This document shows, piece after piece, positions 21,001 to 32,500 of a stretch of DNA of 64,000 nucleotides. Location: positions 15,005,473-15,069,472 of the forward strand of contig JAJLRJ010000005.1 of assembly GCA_024195265.1 (NCBI GenBank), given 5' to 3'. The stretch is from Dendrophyllia cribrosa. Taxonomy: Eukaryota > Cnidaria > Anthozoa > Scleractinia > Dendrophylliidae. The position numbers were made by a program, and so were the translations under genes. The notes below the pieces were generated by a model. The model ran no database searches, was not told the origin of the DNA, and saw nothing but the letters and a program-made list of their open reading frames with translations. Every line of letters starts with the position of its first letter. Position 1 is the first letter of the stretch.

Positions 21001-24000
21001 GCTTTAAGACCTTTTCAAGATGGTAAAAGAGTGACAGAAGATCTATCCGTCCTATTGACGTTGTACTCAACACCTCAAGGCCAAAAAATAAACTGATGCC
21101 ACGACGACACATCCTGGTAACTTTAAGTATAAATAGGCTACTGAGTATGCGTGAGTCATTCAGCCGTAATCAGTTGAGCAGTCAACATGAATGCTCGTAG
21201 GCTACGTATTCTCCACCAGATGGCTGCAATGCTTGATGCTGAGCAAGCACAAGAAGACCTTCTGCTAGCGCAGTGGTATATGAGAAGAAATAGACGGCAG
21301 AGGAGGAGACACTGGGTGAAACCTTGGGTGCAAAGAAGACAGCAGTTTGGGCAGTATGATACCCTGATGAATGAGCTCAGAGCAGAAGACCCGGAAGGAT
21401 TCCAGAACTTCATGAGACTGCCCCCAGCACTGTACGATGAAGTGCTGGAAAGGATCAGGCCACGGATCACCAAACAAGACACTTGGTGGAGAAAAGCCCT
21501 TGATGCTGGACTCAAGTTTGCTGTGACAATGCGGCATCTAGCTTCCGGTGACAGCTACAGCAGCTTGAAGTGGGATTTCCGAGTACCTGGGAGCACCATA
21601 TCCGTATTTGTCAAAGAAGTCTGCCAAGCAATAATTGACGAATACGCAGAGGAAGTCATCCAGTGCCCAACTACAGCTGCTGAGTGGCGTGCCATAGCTG
21701 ACGAATTTCTCAGGAGATGGAATTTCCCACATGCTTGCGGTGCTTTGGATGGCAAGCATGTGGCCTGCAAGTGCCCTGCCAACACTGGTTCACTATACCA
21801 CAATTATAAAGGCTTCTTCTCAATCACGATGATGGCTCTGGTGGATGCTGACTATAAGTTCTTGTGGATAGATGTAGGACCTGATGGCGCCTCATCAGAT
21901 GCTCAGATCTATAATGATTCTGAGTTGAAGGAAGCACTTGACAACCACACCATCGGCTTCCCTGACCCTGCACCACTACCTGGTGACAACAGAAATATGC
22001 CATTCTTTCTTTCTATATGATATATAGCTGAAATGAAAGTCATTTGCAGTAAAAAAACTAGTAATTTCACAATACTTACACTGACTGTCACTTTCTGCTT
22101 GCTTTTCCTGATGTACTTTTTGATGAAGCCGAAGTTAGCCATGATCCAATTATCCCTATCAGTCAAATCAGTCTCAGGCCTCGCACCATCACCAGACTTC
22201 TTGTTGATCAACTTGACATATCTGGTCCGGATAGATGTATACCACAGCATAATGGTCCCAACTGAAAACACAGAAAATGAAACACCATAGACATTATATT
22301 ACGACAAGTCTCGGCATTGCTTACATTTCAAAATGTCACAACAACATGAATTATTATTACATAGTATACATAAAAGAAAATTGTAAATATTTTTTTCGAA
22401 TTACCATCTAACCCCATTTTGTCGGCCTGTGTCTGCCACACCTGCGAACGGAGGACCTTGTCCTTGTAATCCTTGGACTTCATATTATACAGAAATGTGT
22501 TGACCTGTAAAAATTCCAACATGGACTCCTCCTGTTCGTCGGATAGCATGCCCGACTTTTTTGGCTTCTGCTTCTTCTTTTGTGTGACATCTTGTGGAGA
22601 ATTGGAAGTGGATGGAGTAGGACCAGAACCAGCAGTCTGAGCACCAATAACATCCGGAGGAGGAGAAGTAGATCTGGGAGGGCTAACAATGGCCCGAGTA
22701 ACAATGGCCTCAGTCTCACTGGCCTCATCAACACCAGTCTCTCTCATCTGCTCTGTGTCACTGGAAGATGATGAACAATCTGTTATCTGCTTCCGTGGCT
22801 TCTTTGCAGGGACCTTACTGTCCTTCCCTTTACGCTTCCTGCCCTTTGGAGGCATGGTGTAACAATGAAGTAATAATAAAAGAAATTTCCGGAAAAAACT
22901 CACGCAGGGCTGCTCTGTTGAAGATGTCGTACACTGAAAATAATCAAAATCGGCACAGGTCTTTTTATATTCGTGGTGTACACGGTTGTACCACGTGATC
23001 CACTCTTTTTGCGCATGAGCAGCTCGGGAGCCGCTCGTGAGCCGCTCTAATTGATCGCCAGTCCCACTGATAGGTCGCCAACAGATCGCGAGTAGGACGC
23101 GAATGAACGTGGATTGCTCTGTTACGGCACGTCTGTTGATCGTGTATAGCTCGTTTGTAACTCGTGTATAGCTCTTGACAAACGTGAGTTGGACTTCACC
23201 TTGTGGTATTTTTTTATTTTGACGCCACATTTCCTCCGTTCTTTTCGCGATCTTTTACAAATTTAGATCGTGAAGGTCGTGAGCTGATCGTGAGTTTAGG
23301 TCTCGACTGTGTGACACCGCCTTAAAGTTCAGTGTTTTGTTACCTAGGCGCAGCAGCTTGAGTGGGTCAAACTCCACTACCCAGACCTGTTTGACGAGAT
23401 CAAGAAGTTCGCTGCTAAAGGACAGTTCATACCCGTTGGAGGAACTTGGGTAGAAATGGTGAGGAAACGTCCTATCTAGGGAGGAAGTACATGTAGAATG
23501 CCCTCAGTCGGTTCATGTGTGGGTTTCTTGGCTCATGAAAATTTTATTCCCTACAAAGTTAGTTATTTATTCAAAACGCCAGTGACCCAGGTTCGAATCC
23601 TGGCGGGAACAGCCAATTTATTTTCTCGTTTTCCTTTCTCATTTCTTCCTTTCGAACTGGACATTGTGAAAGTGATGTACTGTTTTTTCTTTGCATTTGA
23701 AGTCGTTCAATTTTCAAAAAATATCGAACCGCTTTTATATTAAATCATAAGCTTACCGCAATATTGCGTTACGCGTTAGGTCGCGGTACAAGGTTCAAAT
23801 GACATGCTGGTGCCCATTTATATCATGTTACCTTTACATATTTTATACACTTTTGAATTAAGATAAAGCCTGTAAATTTGCTTTTAGTCTTTAAGTCTTT
23901 AATGTTTTCCACAAACTTAATTTGTAAAATCGTTCCATTTTTAACAGCAATTATAGCTCCAGCCAAGTAAGGGTTCTTTTCCCCCGGGGGGGGGGGGGGG

Positions 24001-27000
24001 GGGGGGGGTACTCAACAAAGTTTTGTACGGGGATGCTCCGCCCCGAGGTCCAAACCCTTACCCTTTCATATATCGTTTTTGACAGAAAAGGTACCCCTTT
24101 CATATACCTTTCATTGAAAATGGTACCCCTTTCATATACCTTTTATTGAAAATGGTACCCCTTTCATATAGCCTTTACGTGCGTCTTTTTGATATATTGT
24201 GAAAGGCCGTTTTTATAATACTTAAATCGCAGTTTTCCCTACCTTTTTTATGCTTCAACTCGTGTTTTCGCTACCATTTCCTATTCTTCGTGAAATCCCT
24301 ACCCTTTCACATACTTCAACTCGTGAAATCCCTACCCTTTCATATACCGCCAGCCTAAAAAAGGTACCCCTTTCGGGCGGAGCATCCCCGTATAGCCCAT
24401 TATAGGGAGTACCCCCCCGGGTCTTTTCCCATCGGAGACTCTAGACTTGACTCGCAAAATCCTTTAATACTCCTTAACGGAACTTTTTTTCTATTCACAG
24501 TATAAATATCTAAGTACTGTACTCGGGTCGTACTCATAACCTCTGCAAATTTGGTGAAGAGTCCTTTATTTAGAGAGATTGTCTCATAAAAGCCTTTGAT
24601 TCTTATTTATTTTTGTAATTTTTTTTTGTAATATTTTGCAGGACGGCAATATACCCAGTGGTGAGTCTTTCATCCGTCAGTTTTTAGTTGGACAGAATTT
24701 TTTCCAGAAAGAATTTGGGCAAGTTTGTCAAGAGTAAGTTTCAGGCAGCCATCTTTAATTTCCTTCCATTTTAGGAGGTCACTAGTTACGAGAGGTTTGA
24801 GTCGCCCATGGCGTGCTTGTATTGCTAATGATTGTAATTTTGTTGTTGTTTACAGTTCTGGTTGCCTGACACGTTTGGTTACTCGGCGCAGCTACCTCAG
24901 GTCATTCGCGGAGTGGGGATGAAATATTTTTTGACGATGAAGCTAAGCTGGAGTCTAATTAACAAATTCCCTGTAAGTTAGTATCTTAAGTGAACAATTT
25001 TCGCCTGCAACCTCGGACAAACAATTACAATTTTTCTTTTTCTTTTTTAGTTTCACACTTTCTTTTGGGAAGGAATTGATGGATCAAGGTATGTCGTTCT
25101 TTATTTTGCAGCCTTCTGGACCTGCCTCTTACTCCTGTTAACTAAATTCCAATTCAAGACTTATGAAATTCTATAGGACGATCTTTGATAAATGACACAT
25201 GAAGCTGCAATTAAATGAACTCTATAAGTCAAAAGAGCTTGGCAAACTTAGTACTGACATGGTAAATAATTTTTCTAGAAATTAACCTTTAAAGTATCTA
25301 AATTTTACAAAGAATATATGGCTGCTACACTCTTGCCACGCAGCCATTCATTTCTGTCACACTGATTACCAAGTGTGACATACTCTTTTAGTTTATGCAT
25401 GCAGTCCATTTGTTAGTAGCTTATTGTATGTTTTATGATAATGAGACAAAATGTAAACAATCACGTCAGCAAAATGTAAACAATGACGTCAGCAAAAATT
25501 CCCTTATTAGCTTACACGAGTGGTGGCTCTTACATTCATTCTGTGGACGAAATCCTAACGCGTGACCGCCCTTGAAAATGAAATCTTTTTTAACGCTACT
25601 TTCCTATATATGGTGCTGTTTCTTAGTATTTTCCAAACTACTATTTGCCATTATAAGCGCTTATAAAGTAAACGCGTGAAAGGCTAGGGAAGTAAGACAA
25701 GCATTCAGTTTACTTAACCCTTGACGTAGCAAAAATTAACATTTACACTTACAAACGTTTTCCCAGAACTAATTGTGAAACGTTTCTCATTTCTCCTCAG
25801 ATGTCTAGCTCACTTTCCTCCCGCCGACACGTACGAGTCTCGTGGGGACGCCGCTGATGTAAGCTGTGGACTGTTTGCAGTCTGTTTTGATTTTGAGCTC
25901 CACCAAGCATGCGTAATGTGATCATATAGACATTGAGAACCTCGTACCCAAACCTCGCGCTTCCTTTGACTATAGCGGTCGGGATCCCTTGCTTCTATCT
26001 ACAGTATGCCACTAAATTAAACTCCGTGTTTTTTTCCCTTCTTGTTAAAAGGAGGATCTCCGGCTGGTGAGGAATCTTCTTTCCATTTGCTTTGTGGACT
26101 TAAAGAGTCTGACCCACCTAGTTTACAATGCGAGCTTCTCTTATTGTTATGATACGGTTCTATTCAACAACAAAACAACAACAAAACACTTTATTAAATA
26201 ACAAGTATTGATTTAAATAGTACCTACCCACAAATAGTTGAAAAACTAGTCGAGGCGGGTAAGTATAATTAAGTTAGGCTTATTACGAGGGTTCAGATTA
26301 CAGCAGTTCAGATTACAATAAATAGTAGATTAAAATAATAAATTAAAAAAAAAAAACAGTAAAGAAAGTAGAAAGAGATTACACTATACTGGTCGTAGTT
26401 ACAGGATTGATACAGTTTACAAGTTTTTAATTAATTCAAGAATTGAAGATGGTGTAAGATACAAATTTTCTTGTTTAAAAATATTAATAAGTATTTCGTG
26501 TATTCCATATTTGGGCAAGCATATCACCTCTTGCACGAGTGAATTTCTCATCTACAATACAGTATGGATTTTCGGGGGCCCTGAAAATGGCGGATGAACC
26601 AACGTAGGCGCGCAATGCAAACTGGGTGGGTCAGATTTTTAAGAGTGACCAAATCATCCTCTTTGTGTTGGCAGGTGATAAAGACAGTTAGACAGCTGAA
26701 AGACAAAGGACAAGTCCACGCCAGCATGTTACTGTACGGCCACGGAGACGGGGGAGGCGGGCCTTCGTGAGTACTTACTGCGCATGCCTCGGTTAACCAC
26801 CTTGTTAACCATTCTCGACCCCAGAGCTCTCGGTCCTTTTTTTTGGGCTGTCGGTCATGCGCAAAAGAGAAGAGCTCTGGGGTCGAGAATGCCTTGTTAA
26901 CATAACCCTGAGTCTAGTAGAATATCAGTTTATGCCAGGTAGCCTGATAGCGAAATGTTTGTAACTCGATTTGTTTTTTGTATCATTACAGAGAAAAAAT

Positions 27001-28845
27001 GCTTGAAATGTTGAAACGAATGAAGGATGTAGATGGCTGTCCGAGGTAATTCGCACTTTATGACGAACAGCTCTAGCACAACAAATAACGCGCTTGCTTA
27101 TTGTTCAAGATTAGAAATATATGATTTGAGCTCTTCATGTCATGCAATCTCTCAGTCCTTCCTAGTGGGGACGGATTGCGTGACGAGCGTAAAGAAAGAA
27201 AGCTAAAACTTTCGAAAAAGTATGCACAAATCCCCGGAACGATGACCTTTATTTTGTAGAATTGAAACTGTACGCTACGCGCGCATTCGGATTGGTTGAA
27301 AACCAATAACTATAACTCTGCGGAAACTTCGAGCGCTTATACGAAACAGAAATGGAGAACTTTCCTCCTAAGTTTTCATTAGTACTGCTAACTGTCCTAA
27401 AAGTTTGAAGAGCTCTCTTTCTCCCATCTTTCACCCGGAAACATGGAAAGCGTTTGCTTTTTTCTTAAATAAAAACTTGTGCGCGTGTATTTACAATACT
27501 TTTAAGTATTGTAAATACACGCGCACACTATAATTATGTGATTTTAACGAATTCTAAAATACCTATGAATCTGAGTCACAGACGATGGTTGCTTCTTATA
27601 GATAGATTATTATTTCATTTTCAGTTCTATTTAAAACAATTTTAGTGAGTTGTGTGTAAACTTTTAGCTGCAATCTTGGGCAATTCAAATGAAAAATTAA
27701 CACCCCCCTCCCCCCAGTTCATTGATGAGAAAATGGCGCGTTTTGCTTTTTGCGCAAATCCATCTTTGTATTGGGGGAAGGGGAGGTGTTATTTCTATCT
27801 ATCTATCTTTTATTCCGTCCGAGATTGCAATCTTGGACATTTCAAATGAAAAATTAAGACCCCCCCCCCCCCCACTCCCAGTTCAGTGATGGGAAAATGG
27901 CGCGTTTTGCTTTTTGCGCGAATCCATCTTTTATTGGGGGGAGGGGAGGTGTTATTTCTCTTTTTATTCCGTCCGAGATTGTAGCTCGGTTTGCCTGTAC
28001 TTTGCTGTTTATTTTTGGTTTTGATTGTCCTAGGGTAAAACTATCAAACCCTCAAGATTTTTTTCACTCGCTTGATTCACGTGATGCCAGCAAGCTGTGC
28101 ACGTGGGTTGGTGAGCTGTACCTGGAGTTACATCAAGGAACATACACCACGCAGGCGCGGGTAATAATTAATTTCATATTTCAAAACTCGCGAGATTAGC
28201 AGATACAGGAAGACTTGCACTGAGACGATTTCAGATAAATGATTCTGTCAGGTCTGTTTACATCCGATGATACAGTCCTGGCAGGAGGAGGAGGAAGAGG
28301 AGGAGGAGGAGCTGGTTGACGATAATACATACATATACATACATAAGCTTTATTTTCAATCGAATTTTAGAGTAGCTTACAGAAGCTAATATTTTCGAGA
28401 ACATAAAAGTTAAAACTGTATAGTGTTTACAAATAAATTTATATCATTAAGAAAAAAAATAATTTTTTTTTTTATAGCTAAGCGAGACAGGGACTACACA
28501 AAGTTACAACACTGATTTTTTCTTCTAAAGTCTTCAAACACACTAGTGCGGATAAAATCAGGCAGCGCATTCCATAGTTTAGCTGAAAAATAAGAAAACG
28601 AATTAAGGCCATAGCTAGTTGTTCTAGGTTTACTAAGTGACAGAATGTAATTGCCGCGAAGATCATAAGAAGAAGATCGGAGTGAAAACATATTTTTCAT
28701 ATAAACAGGAAAATGAGCGAAAAACAGGCTCTTATATAATAATATAAGGAAATTCTGAACGCGCCTATTACATAAAGAAGTAGAGTTCACTTTAGTGAGA
28801 AGACTGCTGTATGGGGACGAGTAATCACCATGATGATGGTGATGG

Positions 28846-28884
<39 letters not shown>

Positions 28885-29497
28885 CCATTTCACAAATCTC
28901 ATGGTTCCTCTTGATTGATTGGCTTGAAACACTTAGTTTTTTATTCATTTTTCATTTTTCTGGTTGAATTTAGTTTAGCATTGATGGCCGCATGTATCTT
29001 TAAGCAATTTTCCTTTTTCTCAAAACAAAACACCTGCATCTAGGCCTTTTTTTCATGAAAGAGTTCCTTTAAAAAGGAACAACCATAGAAAGGTCCTGAT
29101 TTTTTTTCTTATTGGGGATGCAGGTATTGATATCTATGAAATCCAGTAAATCTGCAAAAACGAAAAAAAAAAAAAGATACCAAGCTACTGCCTTCATTGT
29201 AACTTCATTGAATATTTCATCAATTTATTTCCTTCAAATCCAAAAAATCCATTAAAACCAACATTATTACAAAAAAATGTTGAACGGTTGATGAACTTCC
29301 AGTCCTATGCTGAAGTCGCTAACTCTTTTCTATTTGAAGGTGGAAAGTATGGATTTATTGGACATTACGGATAATTAGAAGAAATAAAAACACACAACTT
29401 ACAGTATAAGAATGAAGTCGCTAACTCTTTTCTATTTAAGGGTGGAAAGTATGGATTTATTGGATATCATGGATTTATTAATATTAATATAATATAA

Positions 29498-29533
<36 letters not shown>

Positions 29534-32500
29534 TATATATATTAAAGAGAGAGAGAGATTTCCATGAAATCCAGAAAATCCAATAAATCCACCCTTATTT
29601 AGAAAGAAAATAAGAGAAAAATGAATTTATATATTCATTTATTCATTTCAGTTCTATTTCCAGCAAATCCATAAAATCCAATGAATCCACCCTTATTATA
29701 AAGAATTCAAGAGAAAGATATATTTATATATTCATTTATTCATTGAACTTTCTCTGACCTGTTGGTGGAGTTGTTGGAAAATACGGATTTTGGGGATAAT
29801 AAAAGACAATCATACATTACAAAGGACTACAACAATTATCAGCTTCCAGTGCTAGTTGACTGTCTGAACTTTTTCTCATCTGTAGGTGGAGTTATTGGAT
29901 TTGGGGGATAACAAAAGACAAATGGTTGATTATCATGCCTTAAAATATCAGCAATTAGCTACTCTGTCTATCTCTTGTGTGTTTACTATTATTCCTTCTG
30001 AATTTTCACAGGATGATTATGTAATACATTGTGTTACATAACATGACAAGTTCACCAGATTAAACGAACAATAACAGTACTAACGAAGTTTCTTTCATGT
30101 ACAAAAAAGGATTCAAATGTGAAAACGAATCTCTATCCAATGTTTCTTTCAAGATGGAAGGTTGCATGAAAATAGTAGCCGATAATTTTTTTTAACTAAA
30201 AAGTTGACATTGATGGGTAACATTAACGACTACACCTTTTTACTATATAAATGGCTTGCTAACTAATGCAGCCCACTTCACTTCACTCCAACATGCAACA
30301 AGCTTGTACAAATCCGTGTAGACAACTTAACAGTGAAGCCATAAAGGGAGCTGCGCTTTGTTATTTGAGCCCAATAATATATGGAAAATGTAGCATTATT
30401 AGTGCCAGATGCATATGCAATGTAAAACACCACGGCCTGGAGAAAGCGTGGAGGAATGTATGCCGTACGCGAGATACTTGCGATAAGGCTGAATCTGGTA
30501 GGTAATTTTTTCATTTAATTTTGTACACTGTTTTGAGGCAACTTATTTCTAGGTCGAGAAAAAAATGTGTCCTTTTAACTCCTTTTCTTTCCTTTTTTTT
30601 AAGAAATCAAGAACATGGCATTCTTCTTTAGTGCGGTGGCAACACATGGAAACAGTAAACCAAAAAGAAAACTAAAAGCACAGGGCAATGAACATGAGGA
30701 AGACAGTGAAGAAAGCAACGACGAAACAGTTACTTCCAGCCAGATAGCAAGTACGAACAGCCAAGAGTGGATTGAAGAACATCGCACCATAATAGACAAA
30801 AAATTGTACCCAGCAATAAGCTATTGGATTGCCTTGACTACGCCCAATGGCGCACCGGCAAATCCACTCACAATTCATCGAGCACTCCATGAATGTGGAG
30901 TTGAAACACTGGCGAACCAGGTAGGAAAAATTTCATCTCGACAGAATAATATTTCTGGTTATTTTTTGTATTCAATGGCTATGAAAGAGCTGTATAAGAC
31001 ACTCAAAGGCCACAAAACCTCGTTCATGCAGAATCTAATACGCACTTGTGTTTGCTTTCCCACTTGACTTATGATCTTTTTGGTTTATTTTGTTTGTATT
31101 TTTCAGGTGACCTTCAAGCAAAGCAAGGATTCTATGGCTACGAAAGAACTGTATAAGACACTCAAAGACCACAAAAACTCTTTCATGCAGAATCTAATAC
31201 GCACTTCGTACCAAACAAGTTATCGATACGAAGCCGAACATTTTATTGAAGACCCAGATACCGTTGATCTTCAAGAGTGTGGTATGGAGTCGGTTGTAAG
31301 GGTAGTATTGATTAACAAGTCTTTCCAGTCCGCGCTGTCAACAGCTCTTTCCAAAATTGAGGATGCTAAATTGAACATTGATCGATTTGGCTTCAATGAA
31401 CCTGGCGTAGTGTGTACCGGAAAGAAAGTTGAAGAGCCACAGCGATTATCAGATAAATGATGTCGGAATTGCGATGAAAAAGCTAGAGTACGCCATACAT
31501 CATGGTAAGATCTACAAAAAAGAGCCCAAGGCCCAGTACACCTACCAGTACAAGTGTGAGCCAAGAGTATTCGTAAACAGCCTTGCAGCTAATGAATTTT
31601 TTAAGGCCAGACTTCTGAAAGACATGAAGCGAGTTATAGACATCCTATCAGACCCTTACTGCGAAGTTATTCGACCGATCAACATCGACTACAATTTAAT
31701 TGAGGTCAACGGGGGATTGTGCTGGTCCATCAAGGAAAGAAAATTCATAGCGCAAGCCATCCAGGAAAGTGAAATTGGACTTGTTTCGCCAAGAGCATTT
31801 TGTTCTTACGATTCAACTACGCCACCAAATCCACAGTACTTCAAGGAGATTCTAGAGAACAGCCTAAGTGAGAATGAAGTGGCCACATTCTGCGAAGATT
31901 TCCTGAAACTTCTACACTTCAACCAAAAGAAGCATAAAGATAAAGTTCCCTGTCTTGTTGGTGAAACGAACAGTGGAAAGACAAGCATTTTCCTTCCGAT
32001 CTTAGGAGTGATTCACCACACCAATGTTGCAACAATAACAAAACAACGAGTTTTCAACAAAGCGATGATATCCAACAACACTGAAGTCATTTTCATTGAC
32101 GAAGCAACCGAATCAATTCTAGATGTAGACGATTGGAAGGTACTTACTACACAGGGTGGGTATGCTGCATACAACGTAAAGTATCAGACGGCCAAATCAT
32201 TTATCAATCGATGCCCGATGATAATCACCGCACAAAGAAAACTGAAGTTCAAGGACGAGGATCAGCCGGCAATGGATCAAAGACTCAGAACGTATACATT
32301 TAAGAGTCTTCAAAATCCTAAGAAGCAAGCTACATCATGGTTAAGAAAGCACCCAATGGACTGCATTGTTTGGGCAGCTGAAAAAGCACGTTCTGAAGAG
32401 AGAGAAACCAACAGCAGCGACAGCGAGGCTGACGATGATGACCAGGCTTATGAGGGTATCTTACCAGATTCAGAGAAACAAGCCTTGAGGTCTTTTTCCC

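Larger units (their letters stand above)
20522..23321. mobile_element. PIF/Harbinger transposon with internal deletion
   Basis: TIRs share GTGTCACACAGTCG (20528-20541) and its reverse complement (23304-23317), flanked by TTA on both sides (20519-20521 and 23322-23324), as expected for PIF/Harbinger. It holds the usual pair of genes in convergent order: a DDE transposase on plus (21187-22020) and a MADF/Myb-like protein on minus (22855 downward). Both lose their 3' parts near 22010-22080, which indicates one central deletion. The right end lies only 26 bases upstream of MAN2C1 exon 10. Confidence 0.88.

Noticed and set aside
23570..23615. Functional tRNA gene
   Set aside because: Only the T-arm and part of the acceptor are present; no 5' half.
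24725..24856. U12-type intron as explanation for the exon 11/12 junction
   Set aside because: The 5' end GTAAGT is a standard U2-type donor, and no U12 donor or branch consensus is seen.
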